A DNA stretch of 64,000 nt, from the NCBI RefSeq assembly GCF_000003855.2, contig NW_003101682.1, positions 3,623,632 to 3,687,631 on the forward strand, read 5' to 3'. Positions 51,417-61,771 of the stretch are shown in pieces. Source of the stretch: Blastomyces gilchristii SLH14081 (taxonomy: Eukaryota; Ascomycota; Eurotiomycetes; Onygenales; Ajellomycetaceae). Numbering within the stretch: position 1 is the stretch's first letter; every line of letters begins with the position of its first letter. Below the pieces are notes generated by a model. That model was not told where the DNA came from. It ran no database searches and saw only the letters and a list, made by a program, of their open reading frames with translations. The translations under genes were made by a program, and so were the position numbers.

Positions 51417-51725
51417 TGTGGCAGGCTGCACCTGATCAATTATATAGACTATTTCATTACACTTCACAGATTTCAATCACTTCATTCTTAAATACATACA
51501 CTCTGATTCTCAGTCATTCTCAATCACTGATTCTCAGCTGCTATGAACGCGTGTATATTCTCCTGCCCTGAAGCTCCACCGTGTATGCCACCACATACAT
51601 GTATAAATATTCACCTCAATCACTGATTCTCGCACTTTCTCTTTCTTTCCTTCTTTAACATTTTTATCTTTGTTATATAAAACCTATCAATATTATACTG
51701 ATCTATTCAGCGTAGGCCTCTTACA
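51417..51725 (+). repeat. 3' LTR of Gypsy F
   Basis: This is the 309-bp partner of 46044-46352. Differences from the 5' LTR are transitions at CpG, CpA and CpC sites. It is followed by the TSD CTACT. Confidence 0.94.
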
Positions 51726-52106
51726 CTACTCTTGTCACATTTTTCAAATAAGACCATGATTTCCACTTCTCAATTTAAATTATTTTTATTACTTTAAATG
51801 ACTTTAAATCTCATTTAAGCATTATTAAAAAGTGTTACTTTTTAAAAAATTAAAAATAGTCTAAAAAAACCTTAAAATGTCTAAAAATAGTAACTTTATA
51901 CCAAGAATGAGACTAAATGAAATCAAATAAAACCACTTTCTCATTTTTTTCAAGTCATGATTTCATTTTAAGATCTCATATATAGTCACTTTGCATGTTT
52001 TTTTAATAACTAGTTCAAGTGGGATTAATGCCAAGAAATGTATGAGACCAGATCAAATAAGATTAAACATGAAATTCATGATCTCAGCGGCCAGTCTAGC
52101 TGTGTC

Positions 52107-52403
52107 TGATCAATTATATAAACTATTTCATTACACTTCATAGATTCTACTGAAAGCTCTGATTCTCAGTTACTAATTCTTGACTGAAAAACTCATAGAA
52201 TTTCTATTCTTCTGCTCTGAAGCTTTACTGTATATGTGAAATTTCTATTCTTTCATCTCAAAGCTTTACTACATATATGTATAAATATTCACTCTAATCA
52301 TTAATTTCTGCACTTTCTCTTTTTTCCTTCTCTAATGTTTTTCACTTTTATATTATAAGATCTATAAATATCATATCAATTTATTCAGTGTAGACCTCTT
52401 ACA
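52107..52403 (+). mobile_element. Gypsy E fragment 4 (rest of the 3' LTR)
   Basis: This is the continuation of the LTR that began at 45891. The two pieces total 313 bp, close to the 318 bp of Gypsy A, and end GACCTCTTACA. It marks the right end of the outermost Gypsy element. Confidence 0.85.
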
Positions 52404-52528
52404 ATAGAAGATGATTTAAATACTTCTAGAATTCTTCTCAAAGCTCTATTTTACAGACTTTGAAAGCGTTCAGTGAAATTTCTTTAATTATTTCATCAAA
52501 CTTGAACTTTATAATCAGCTACTGAGGT
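52404..52528 (-). mobile_element. LINE copy 4 fragment (minus strand)
   Basis: The reverse complement matches the segment of LINE ORF2 downstream of the RT (about 5165-5290 in copy 1), including TCAGTAGCTGATTATAAAG and GCTTTGAGAAGAATTCT. It is the host sequence of Gypsy E and the oldest layer seen here. Confidence 0.82.
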
Positions 52529-52745
52529 AAAAAGTCTCTAAAAGTAGCAACTCTATATTAAGAATGAGACTAAATAAGATCAAATAAGATTACTTAATTT
52601 TTCATGATCTTATTTTGAGATCTGATTAATAGTCACTTTTCATGTTTTTTTAATAACTGGTCTCAGCAGAATTCATGGTAAGAAATGTATGAGACCAGAT
52701 CAAATTGAATCAAATGTGAAATTCATGGTCCAGCCGGCCAGTCTA
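52529..52745 (-). mobile_element. Short hAT element 3, truncated
   Basis: This is the same family and orientation as element 2. It retains the terminal GGCCAGTCTA ending at 52745, but the other end is cut near AAAAGTCTCTAAAAGTAGC. It joins LINE copy 4 without a terminal repeat, so the left TSD is lost. It is the last transposon sequence before ordinary DNA. Confidence 0.82.
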
Positions 52746-54990
52746 GCCGTCAGCAGCTTACTTATCTGTTTTCAATACTGTATAACTCTCTCTAAGAGAA
52801 TCGTCATATTGATTAAAATATCTGCTAACTATTATCTTCTTTAACTATTCCCAGCAAAATTTTCTATCTATGTTATATATGCAAAATACTATTGAGTCAA
52901 ATAGAGTGAGTGATTCTCTCAAATGGCTTGATAAACCTAGAAAAGTCCTCTTTAGCTTTTGAATCCCCAATCAAGTGTTTGAAGGTTGCATGCCTCGCGG
53001 ACTGGAAGCACAGGCCTGAATCTAGAGCCAATGGTGCGGTCCGGTCCAATCCCTGCCAACCGTCCACTGGACTGGCCCTCCGCGCCGCTGTGTGGAGAAG
53101 AATGGTAAAATATAACGTGGGTGCCAACTGCAAAACGACGGCGCAACCATGGTTCAAGAATACGAAAGACCTGGTGAGCTGCCCGCCGATTATGATCTGC
53201 AGCAAAGTGGGTCCGTGGATTTGATGGCTGATCGAGAACAGTCGCTCATTCCGCCCAGCACGAGGAAGGTTTTTATTTTTATTTTTTTTTCCATCTTGAC
53301 GAGTCAACCGTCGACAAATCGCGCCATGACTCCATGAGTACCGAAGCTGGATGTTAAATTCAGCCTTCACCTGCCACACTTTTTTCACCTCGCTAAGGAA
53401 TCAGAGGGATTTCAAACGATGGCCTGGCATCCCACACGAAGCAAGTGCTATCATTACAGCAATGCAGCCCGGGCTCACTATTATTGATTATTGAATTCCA
53501 TGGCCGAAACAGCTGCTACTGAGAACAAAAAACCTACAGGAATTACTATTCAGAGGCTTGAGCTGGTGCATGCAGAGCAAACCTTACAGCTATAATGTAT
53601 GGCGCATAACCTTCGCGATCTGAGAAACATTTGACATGGCATGGCCGAGAGATAACCCTGTTATCTGCCAGCTTCGCGGTATTTGGACCCGCGATCTTCA
53701 TGACAAACACACAGGTCATGATCGCCGGCTTTTAAAGAGCCGAACAGGCGATTGCCGCGATTGATTATTTAAAGTGCTTGTCAACCTCGTCGAATCATTA
53801 TCAAGGCCGACCCAGGGAACTATGCTGCTAGGGGGCTTGAGGAAGGGATAAGATTTTACGAAATCGGGCTTCAAGGCCAGCTTAATATCAATATTCGTTC
53901 CCTCTTGTTTCTAAAGGGTTGTGGAGTTATGACATGCTCTTCAATGCTCTCGACTCGATTCTCGCATGTCAGCGGGAGAGTATTTTGCCCACCTGATACA
54001 CCTAGCAACTAGGTCCCGCTCAAGACGCCTTACCGACTATTTATCCCCTCGAAGAGGGAGCAATAATGGAACTATTCATGACCACCGTTTCATGTGGGGC
54101 CTGATCGAGCCCATAAGACTGGGGCCTTTACCACTATTATTACTATTGATACCAGTGGCTGTTTCAATGTTTAATACAGAGCTTGCAGCGGAAGATCGCA
54201 AGCAGGTAAACACGCACACATGGCCACTGATACACTTCAAGCATAAAGTTGACCCCCTCTTAAAATGAGAGGCGTGATGTACGGAGTATACAATTTCTGA
54301 AAGCTGGGGATTTGTCAGTGTCATTCCTAAATTGGTTCTGACCCCTCTCAGTAAACGCATATCTTGACATTTCTCTCATCTGGCGATAGCCTTATCATGC
54401 GTCAACAATGACTGTCTGGAGCCGCCTTCAACCCTTCATCAACATTATTATCGCTGACTTGTTTGCTAATTAGTGTGAGTTCGTCTATCTCGTGGCCGAA
54501 AAAAAAACCCCTCGAACCGTCACGAATTTGTGTTGATTGGTTATTTAATGCCGATAACTGCGCCAGACCGAAGATCTGTTTGGATTTTCCATTTCTGACT
54601 TTTTCTGACTTGGTGAAGACTTTGTCTCCTGGCCCAACTGGCCAGTAGGAAAAAGCCTCATCGACCTTCCTGCCCAACTGGCGCCTGATACCAGTTCCTT
54701 GGGTTCCGCTAGGTCCTGGCCAAAGAGGCAGTGTTTCGTACTGGCACTCTCTTGAAGAGCCCGTCCATCTCGCGAAATTTTCAAAATGTGGCTGTGAACG
54801 TCATGGGCGGTCATCGGTAAGGGTGGTTGGTATTACACCGCCTGCCTGCGCATGGGGAGGCACATGCTACACTTCATCGTAAAAGCAGCTGTATGCCATC
54901 TTTGCAAGCAGCAGCAGAGTTATGCTAACGCTGCTCTTTGTAAATATCCTGTTCTCAAATACACTGGTCTACCCTGGTATATTCAATATA
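52746..54990. other. Non-repetitive region with no gene I can support
   Basis: Base composition becomes ordinary between about 52750 and 53000. Several short frames exist but none looks like a known protein. Two have coding-like character on the plus strand: one from ATG 53149 (accATGg context; MVQEYERPGELPADYDLQQS) running to about 53270, and one from ATG 53500 (MAETAATENKKPTGITIQRL) of 31 codons. No canonical splice sites join them convincingly. This may be a decayed gene or non-coding sequence. Confidence 0.5.
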
Positions 54991-55001
54991 GTACACTCCG
55001 T

Positions 55002-55025
55002 ACTATATATATATATATATATATA
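55002..55025. repeat. AT dinucleotide microsatellite
   Basis: A run of (AT)n follows directly after GTACACTCCGTACT. A related GTACGGAGTATA is at 54279-54290. Confidence 0.9.
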
Positions 55026-56700
55026 ACATAATAGAATAAAAATAGTTAAATAAAAGATAGAAGGTATCTAACCAAACAGTCCCCGACTGGGGGGATACAC
55101 CTGCTGATACCTCTGCCTCTGAAGCCATGTCCACCATATACATATGCCATGCCTATGCCATGCCTATTTGCAATGGACTAGCCAGGAAGCTGTTCAAATT
55201 CAGCTGGCAGCATGATAGACGCCTTCTCGGTCCAAGATTGTCTATCCAGGCGTGTATTGCGAGGATTGCAGAAGCTCGAATGAAGTCGTATCAGAAATAT
55301 CGATTACAGCAATTGCCTAACTTCGAAAAGATATCAATTAAATTCAAGAATAAACTGGGCAATACCGGATTCTCCAAGAATTTGTATGCACGGTGGCAAT
55401 AATCAGAGTCCAAGTATTGTTTTTTATGACTGCCACCTTCATCGGTCAGCTTGGTGAAAAGGGGCAACCGTTCATTTCACGAGCAGGCTGACAGGGAGAG
55501 CCTTTGCTGCCAGTGCACCGCCTACATTATCTCCAGGCTTATCTTGACCGCAATGCATGCAATAATGTCGTGAATTTGTCACCAAAGCAAAGCAATCAAC
55601 AGCCGCTTTTGATGCATGTTTCATGTATTAAGAAAACCGTGGACTGGACTGCCGCAGCGCGTCAAGATAGAGAGGAAATGCACACATTGAGAGATTCGTG
55701 TGGGGAAATCTACCTTTCCTGCGGCTGGCATGCCAGTACAACGATTGTCTGGTGCAAGTAATTTCCCCCCCTTCGATCCCGTTAGCGGCACTGTCAATAA
55801 TAAATGACGAGAGCACTGGACAGAATCTGCCTACGCATAATATGCGAAGGACCCCCCATATCCGTTCTCCGGCGGCCGCCGCATGGCTAGCGGGTAAGCG
55901 AGCAGAGAACAGGATAAGAACCGAAATTAGCCCTGACAATAATAAATTACTGACCAGTAGCGGTCTAGTCTAGCAAGTTCGGACAGCGAGTTGCAGCGAA
56001 TAACAACGAAGATTAATGGCCCAGAAGCAGTTGGCTGGCACCGAGAACATCGTCCTAACGAAGGTCAAAGTACCACCGGCCAAGGTCAAGTCCACCTCAC
56101 CTCACCTCCTGAGTCCGGCCTGAACACGCCCCCAGCACTGGTGTGGATCACTTGCAACACAGCTGGGATGGACCGGCAAAAATAAAAACGACGGACTGTG
56201 CAACGATCGTTCAGCGGAAGCCATTCACACCACACCTCCTGGGGGGCTTTAAGCTCGCTGCCCAATTGTCGGCCGCCGGTATATGCCCTAGCGCATTATG
56301 TAGGGTCCACTATCACGCCCTCAACCATTCTCGTGGGCACGTTTCCATGCATCGGTAGCCCAGCATCTGAGGGTTTAGGCGCTGTTTTGTCCTTTTCTCA
56401 CCACCGCTGGCTCTCGCAGAATCGCGCTCGCCAAGCGCATTGTTTCTCACCAAGCCCATCCCTTCCGTGGTCCCCGGTCCGTTGGTCCAAGCCTGTATTA
56501 GCTTTTGTTACGAGCTTAGAACGAGGCCAGGCATGTTTGATCCAAGCACGCGTTGGGGACAGGAGGTGCTGCTGCACTTGTCCGCCGCTCCTTAGTAGTA
56601 TTATTTTATTATTATTGTTATTAGTATTATTGACTTCCATATTTCCTCCTCCGCCTGGTACTTTTCTTTGCTTTTTTGATGGTTGACCACTTGAAGATTT
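55026..56700. other. Intergenic region upstream of the bZIP gene, no supported gene
   Basis: Ordinary base composition. The longest plus frames (55127-55402, 91 codons; 56198-56686, 162 codons) show no recognised domain. The first has a basic stretch (RIAEARMKSYQKYR) that could be part of a real small protein, but this cannot be supported. The second contains a Leu run encoded by an ATT-rich tract (56596-56632) and is probably chance. Part of this region may be bZIP promoter or 5' UTR. Confidence 0.5.
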
Positions 56701-57313
56701 CCATTTCCAAAGATCCAACTTTCTTTCCCTTCTTCTCCCTTCTCTTTTTTCTTCTTCTTCGTCGAAAGAAAGTTACCTGCCCGCGTTGTTGACTGTCCCC
56801 CATACGTTCTTCATGCTGCAGCAGTGGAGAGCTACCCCATATCTTTGAGCTCTTGCTCTGACTAACATCACCTCTCTTTTTTTATTTTTTATTTTTATTT
56901 TTATTTATTTAGTTTTTGTTTTTTGTTTTTTTGTGTCCTTTACTTTTTTGTTTGCTTTCATTCTCTCTTTCCGCCCCCTTGAATATATTTGCAGTCGGTG
57001 CCTTCAAAAGCTGCTGGCTGGGAGAAAGCCTATCAGTTTTAAGCTGGGAAGTCACCCTGTACGGCATCAGCTTTTGGCCTTCATCGTGGCTGCGCTCGGA
57101 ATCCGCACTTTTCCCCAAACGCACCTCGACTACACAAGGGCTACAGCTGTACAAGCCCGTGACTATACCTTTAACGGATTCTACCAAAACCAGAGTCAGT
57201 TGCCCTCCCTCTCTTATCTTCGACCGTCTGAGAGCCGGAGCATTCAAGAGGGAGGGAAGGATCGTCCATGTTCCGCTCCACGCAATCTATCCCTCGGTGG
57301 AGTGCAGGAGCTT
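56700..57313 (+). promoter_or_regulatory. Probable promoter and 5' UTR of the bZIP gene
   Basis: A long CT-rich run at about 56720-56765 and T-rich runs at about 56874-56950 precede the gene, the usual look of fungal promoters. The bZIP frame is open back to 56933, so an alternative upstream start exists. The sequence before 57314 is hydrophobic and low-complexity at its start and is treated here as leader. Confidence 0.5.
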
Positions 57314-58822
57314 ATGTCGAAACGGCCACATGCATCAGATTTTCTGTCCGGCAGCCCGTCTCGCCGCGTACGCAAAACTGTCGCGACAACCGAATTATCC
57401 CCCCGGAGCCGGAATGATGGGACTGTTGAACCCCTAGAGCCACAACAAACTAGGGACAGCGGCCCTGCTCCATTGACGGGGAGGACGGGCTCCCCAGATC
57501 CGACATGGCGAACGGCGACAACCCGCTCCATAGGGATGCATGCTATTCTTAATCCTTCTCACACCTTAGCTACGGGACCCTCCGCCCACCAGATGAATCG
57601 CGATATTCCAGAACCCACCCCATCGACATCCCCCTCCCCATCGACCAACCCACACGCCACACCAACCTCAGCGGGATTAACCCCCCAATCAGACCGTTCA
57701 GTATCACAACATGACCGTACGATGTATTCCCCTCTACCACAACGTCATATCCTTACGGCAAGGTCGCCTGGAGTACATGCTCCAAGCATTGGGCCCAGCT
57801 ATGGCCCCGCCCGTGGAACTATGACTGTGGAGCACAATCCGTTTCTCCCTCCGCAACAACCATATGGAGATACCGCCATGCGACCAACAATGGAAGCCCC
57901 GCCCTCAATGCGATATTCTCTATCTCATCCATCCGTTCCTTCGGCCACACTCCCTATCGATCCGCGCCCGATAACTGGACGACAAGGATCTGGGCCTCAA
58001 ATTACAGCTCCAGGTACAACCCACTCAGCGTACAGTCCGTTAATCCAAGGTTCGCATGTCCCAGCGTCAACCAATTTGCTTCAACAGCCAGTTCCCTCTC
58101 TATCTCAGCCTACAGGGGCCTCATTTATTGGAGACGATAATCGGAGTAGAACGCCACAGGACGGCGGATCTAGTTATACGTTTGTGGGCGGACAAAGCAA
58201 GTTTGCTTCACCCAGGGATATTCAGTCACGACTGAGCGTCCCGGTTGATTTTGATTCTGGGTCACGAAAGGCAGCTGAGAAACGACTGAAGAATAGTGAT
58301 GCATCCAAGCGGTTCAGGGAGAGGAAAAAAGTAAACGAGAAGGAAATGAAACAGGAAGTGGAAAGACAAAAGGACGACATTAAATTGTTGACAGAAGAGA
58401 GAAACTTCTACCGCGCCGAGCGGGACTTTTTCAGAACACTTTACGACAGAGAGGTTGGTTTGCATCGTATACCACCGCGACCTACATCTCCTCGGCTTCG
58501 CCAGTCATCTGCCCCTGTTTCTGAATCGGAAACTGAACAGCAGTTCCATGACCGCCGTGAAGGACTAGGTAGTGAGGGACATGTGCGCCAGCGGACGAGT
58601 TCTGCTCCAACCAGACTGCCTTTGCCCCCCATGTCACCGGCTCAACCGAACCCATACCCTACCTCTTGGAGCACTTCGACTTCAGCGACGCCCGTCTCTC
58701 AACCGGCGCGGTCCGGTCCACCCTATAACTATCCTACGTCATGTGTTCCTCCCGAGACTTCCTTGCCTCCTATACAATCCCCCGGAGAACCGCAAGATAG
58801 GAGCTGGAATTCTGGCACTTAG
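57314..58822 (+). CDS. bZIP transcription factor
   Basis: This gene encodes a predicted nuclear, DNA-binding, dimerising transcription factor of 502 residues, with no intron needed. ATG 57314 (MSKRPHASDFLSGSPS) is chosen because a basic RRVRK cluster and fungal-TF-like sequence follow; the frame continues upstream to 56933, so a longer form is possible. Residues about 30-300 are Pro/Ser/Thr/Gln-rich and probably disordered. The basic region is at about 315-340 (KRLKNSDASKRFRERKK, with the Nx7R signature NSDASKRFR), followed by a coiled coil to about 375 (EVERQKDDIKLLTEERNFYR). The heptad leucines are sparse, as in several fungal bZIPs. The C-terminus is again Pro/Ser-rich. Target genes cannot be inferred; nothing shows that it controls the phytase. 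Confidence 0.88.
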   Translation: MSKRPHASDFLSGSPSRRVRKTVATTELSPRSRNDGTVEPLEPQQTRDSGPAPLTGRTGSPDPTWRTATTRSIGMHAILNPSHTLATGPSAHQMNRDIPEPTPSTSPSPSTNPHATPTSAGLTPQSDRSVSQHDRTMYSPLPQRHILTARSPGVHAPSIGPSYGPARGTMTVEHNPFLPPQQPYGDTAMRPTMEAPPSMRYSLSHPSVPSATLPIDPRPITGRQGSGPQITAPGTTHSAYSPLIQGSHVPASTNLLQQPVPSLSQPTGASFIGDDNRSRTPQDGGSSYTFVGGQSKFASPRDIQSRLSVPVDFDSGSRKAAEKRLKNSDASKRFRERKKVNEKEMKQEVERQKDDIKLLTEERNFYRAERDFFRTLYDREVGLHRIPPRPTSPRLRQSSAPVSESETEQQFHDRREGLGSEGHVRQRTSSAPTRLPLPPMSPAQPNPYPTSWSTSTSATPVSQPARSGPPYNYPTSCVPPETSLPPIQSPGEPQDRSWNSGT

Positions 58823-60640
58823 TTTGCAATATATATACTAGAATGTGTCAGATCTGTGGATTGCGATCTCTTCCCGAGCCTCCTCTCCCTTCTACATTTT
58901 ATTTTATTGTTTTTACTTATTATTTATTTAAATCAACCTTTTGCGAGGTATTTGTAACAGATAAATGCTGCTTTGCTGTACCTCTATGTTTTGCAGTTTT
59001 TTAACATCGCAAGTTCCTAAAGACATATATATACTATGGTAAGATGAGGGCAACCTCGGGACGGACAGGAGGCGTCTAACTCGCGTTTTTTTATATTTTT
59101 TATAATTTTTGTTCCTTATCCCATTTCTCTTTTTTGTCTGTCGCTTATACTCTTCTCACAGTGCTTTTCTAATCTCTCCTTTCGATTTCTCCTCCATTGT
59201 TTTGTTTTGCACGTCACTTCTGGTCATAACTGCCCCGCCCATATCAACTGTAAGCTTTTGTCACACTTCTATATGTTAATTTCTCTGCATCCATTCAGGC
59301 TACACCGCTGTGCATGAGGACTAGATTGTGTTGAAGGCCACAGTTTTACTACATCTTTGGTTTGTTTTCGGTGTATCACGCAGATTGAAAATGGTGCTTG
59401 GCTTTTTGTGGCCTCTCATTTGTAGGAGGTTATTTTTGTGCATTTTCAGTTCTGGGCAAACTGGTTGTTCCTTACTGATCATGTCCTTGTCTTTTTTTTT
59501 GTTCCCTTTTCTTTCCATCCCTTTTATTTTCTCTCTTGCGTTCTTTTTTTCTTTTTTCTTTTACTTTTTCCTTCTTGCCATTATTCATATTGATACCCTG
59601 GGAGGCATAAATGATTTGCTTTTGCGAACATAAATTCCCTTGTTTTTTGTTCTTGCTATAGCTTCTTTCTCTTTCCTTTGTATCCTGGTATTCTTTATCC
59701 CGTTCCATTATTACGTTGCCCCTCTGTGACTTAACTTTTACTTCTTTGTGTACAATGGTTTTTTTTCCCTTTTTTCCCTTCCTTTTTTCTTCCAGCTTTG
59801 TCTCATTATACTGTAATAGCGGCATTTGGCTCTACCTTGGAGTCCCTATTGTTGGCATAGACTGAATGGCGAATTTGGAGATTTTTACTTGTTCCTTTTG
59901 TGTTTTGTTTTATACCCAGTTCAGATGCTGTTTTTATCCTCTTCAGCCCCGTGCACTCTGGATTCCCTTTTTTTACTGGCTGGTTTTCAATTCTTCCCGT
60001 TTGACGTACTTCCAAAGCCGATTCGAATCCTACTAGCAGGACACCATAAGAGTTACACATCCATTCCCTCTTCGTTTTATTCCTACGATGTTGTCATTCG
60101 CTACTGTGGACTAACTCTTCCTCACCGTCTACATGCTTTTCTTTTTTTTTTTTTTTTTTCTTTTTTTTTTTTTCCTCTTTTCTTATGTTCCGCCCTTCTC
60201 CTTATTCAATATTCTGTCTGTCTGTCATATGTTTTACCATTAAATTGAAGGATGCCTGCGTCGTAAATAAATGTCTGATATTTTCACACCATCCCCCCTC
60301 CCTCCTCCTTACTAGCATATATATAGCTATGTGTAATACCATACATGTGATGTAGAAGTACTTGTCCATTTCTAATTCCGAAACGGGCTTAAAATGCCTG
60401 AAACCAAATTGAAATTGAACATGGGAAATAACAAATATGCGAATATGCGGAGAAATAGTCCGTGCAGTATCTCCCCCCCACTTTTTTTTAACCCCAGTAC
60501 ATTAAACTGCCCAAAAACAACATTCCAATCACATACCCTCCCCTCCCCACCCCCATTCAGTTTACAAAGGCTTCCCCCTTTTTCTCCGCCCCCAATTTAT
60601 TTCTGCAGCCCTGATATCACCTGACTGACACCTCATGCGT
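58823..60640. other. T-rich intergenic region, including the bZIP 3' UTR
   Basis: Pyrimidine-rich sequence with many T runs, the longest at about 60139-60175. The open frames here (for example 59328-59633 and 59826-60248) are Phe/Leu/Ser runs from T-rich DNA and are not credible proteins. The bZIP 3' end probably lies within the first few hundred bases. A non-coding transcript cannot be excluded. Confidence 0.55.
60139..60178. repeat. Poly-T / pyrimidine tract
   Basis: About 40 bases of T with single C interruptions. Confidence 0.9.
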
Positions 60641-61771
60641 GAAAGGCGCCGGGCTCCGTCATTTCCTTGCAGATAAGCAGCACCCACCGGGACCCGGCCA
60701 ATCGGGAATCCTCCTGCAGCCTTGCGCGCCGGTGGATTATGCTTTTGACTCTTTCGGGAGGGCTAATTAGGGCTGGGTGGGGTCAGGTGATTTGCGTGAT
60801 GATCCCGTCTGCTAGGGCTTCTTGGGCCGTGGCACTAGCCTGGTCTAGGACTAGTGTGATGCTATCTTTGGACTCGGCTTCCGATTGGTTTGTTTCCCAC
60901 CAACGTATTACATAAGCTAGTCTACTTCTAAATTCTCCTCTCCTCCCGCCTTTGGCTGCTGCGTGGGGTATTTTTGTATTTTGCGGTGGAATTCTCCCAG
61001 AGCGTTCTCTAGCTGCGGGTTTTATCTATTGGTTGCTTGTATCCTTGGATACACGAGGACTGGCATCCTATCCGGCTACTTGCTAAGAAGCGTTACGTAT
61101 ATAACTACCCCCTCATGCCCGGCTGGCATGTTCCCTTTCTCGCAGTCTTTCTTGACATGCTGCTGCAACCTGTTCTTGCGCGTCCCACGCCTCCTACCGG
61201 ATCGGATCAAAAGTCTCAGCGTCCGGTTTTTCCATAACTATATGAATGCGTCTTGTGACCCGGGACTGTCATCGCATCCATTTCGTCATCCCTTCAACCT
61301 GATAGCCCGCCAGTTTGTCCACTCTTCTCCTGTGTCCGGTTGCCGGTCCTCAATAATAACATTAAGTAGACATCGTGGGCTGTCATCATAAATACTATAC
61401 GTTTTGGGGAGGCTGCGAAATCATATGTCCTGCTGCTTGAGGAAGTTTTGCCGGCGCATCTCTCCAGCCAGTCAAAGTCGCATTTGAGCCAGGCATTGGT
61501 GCCAAAAGTCTCCAGAGAGCTCATTCATTTGCCTTTTTGTGTGGAATAGTGCATTGTTTATATTGACCGTTTCTTCTTGACGTGTTTATTTCTGCCCTTT
61601 GAGTCTACTCTTCTTTTTTATTTCCTTTTGTTTTTTATTTTATTTTTGTCACTGAACGAGCAGTTGCAGTTTATTTCTGTTCTTAATGCGATGTATAGTG
61701 GATAGCAGTGGTTACCATTCTCTATTAACGGTTTACATGGGGCCTCGTCTTCCTCTATCCGACGGAATGCC
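60641..61771. other. Region upstream of the phytase gene, no supported gene
   Basis: Ordinary to GC-rich sequence. Overlapping plus frames at 60667-60915, 60963-61391 and 61037-61237, and a 52-codon open stretch at about 61390-61550 (EAAKSYVLLLEEVLPAHLSS), show no recognised domain. T-rich runs at about 61610-61660 fit a promoter for the phytase. I see no clear CACGTG/CACGTT phosphate-response site in the last 300 bases. Confidence 0.45.

Larger units (their letters stand above)
46044..51725 (+). mobile_element. Gypsy copy F, complete chromodomain LTR retrotransposon
   Basis: This is a 5682-bp uninterrupted copy of the A/C/E family. It has 309-bp LTRs (46044-46352 and 51417-51725) and the TSD CTACT (46039-46043 and 51726-51730). 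Its 5' LTR is the most CpG-rich sequence in the block, and LTR-LTR differences are nearly all transitions, so it is probably among the youngest insertions. The purine tract GAAAGAAGAGACTAA precedes the 3' LTR. Internal ORFs are nevertheless full of stops. Confidence 0.94.
45907..52098 (-). mobile_element. Short non-autonomous hAT element 2, split by Gypsy F
   Basis: This has the same family as 26291-26796, in reverse orientation. Its two pieces, 45907-46043 and 51731-52098, total 505 bp. The ends are TAGACTGAC and GCGGCCAGTCTA, and the 8-bp TSD is GCTGTATC (45899-45906) and GCTGTGTC (52099-52106), differing by one transition. Gypsy F was inserted at CTACT inside it. Confidence 0.92.

Noticed and set aside
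1..52745. Mitochondrial DNA or an alternative code with TGA = Trp, because of very high AT and TGA at Trp positions
   Set aside because: TAG and TAA also appear at Gln positions, paired copies differ by transitions, and the sequence is nuclear-type LTR, LINE and hAT elements. RIP-like mutation explains all of it.
52897..53388. 163-codon minus-strand ORF
   Set aside because: Low-complexity Lys/Asn stretch from a T-run, no domain, and competing frames on the plus strand look more coding-like.
56198..56686. 162-codon plus ORF with a Leu run
   Set aside because: Ser/Pro/Leu-rich chance frame crossing an ATT repeat, with no domain; probably bZIP upstream DNA.
56933..57313. N-terminal extension of the bZIP protein to 629 residues
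   Set aside because: The extra 127 codons begin in a T-rich promoter-like tract and look non-coding; ATG 57314 gives a typical start. It is kept as a possible alternative.
59826..60248. 140-codon plus ORF
   Set aside because: Phe/Leu-rich translation of T-rich DNA with no domain.
60963..61391. 142-codon plus ORF upstream of the phytase
   Set aside because: No recognised domain, overlapped by another frame (61037-61237), and codon pattern not convincing.
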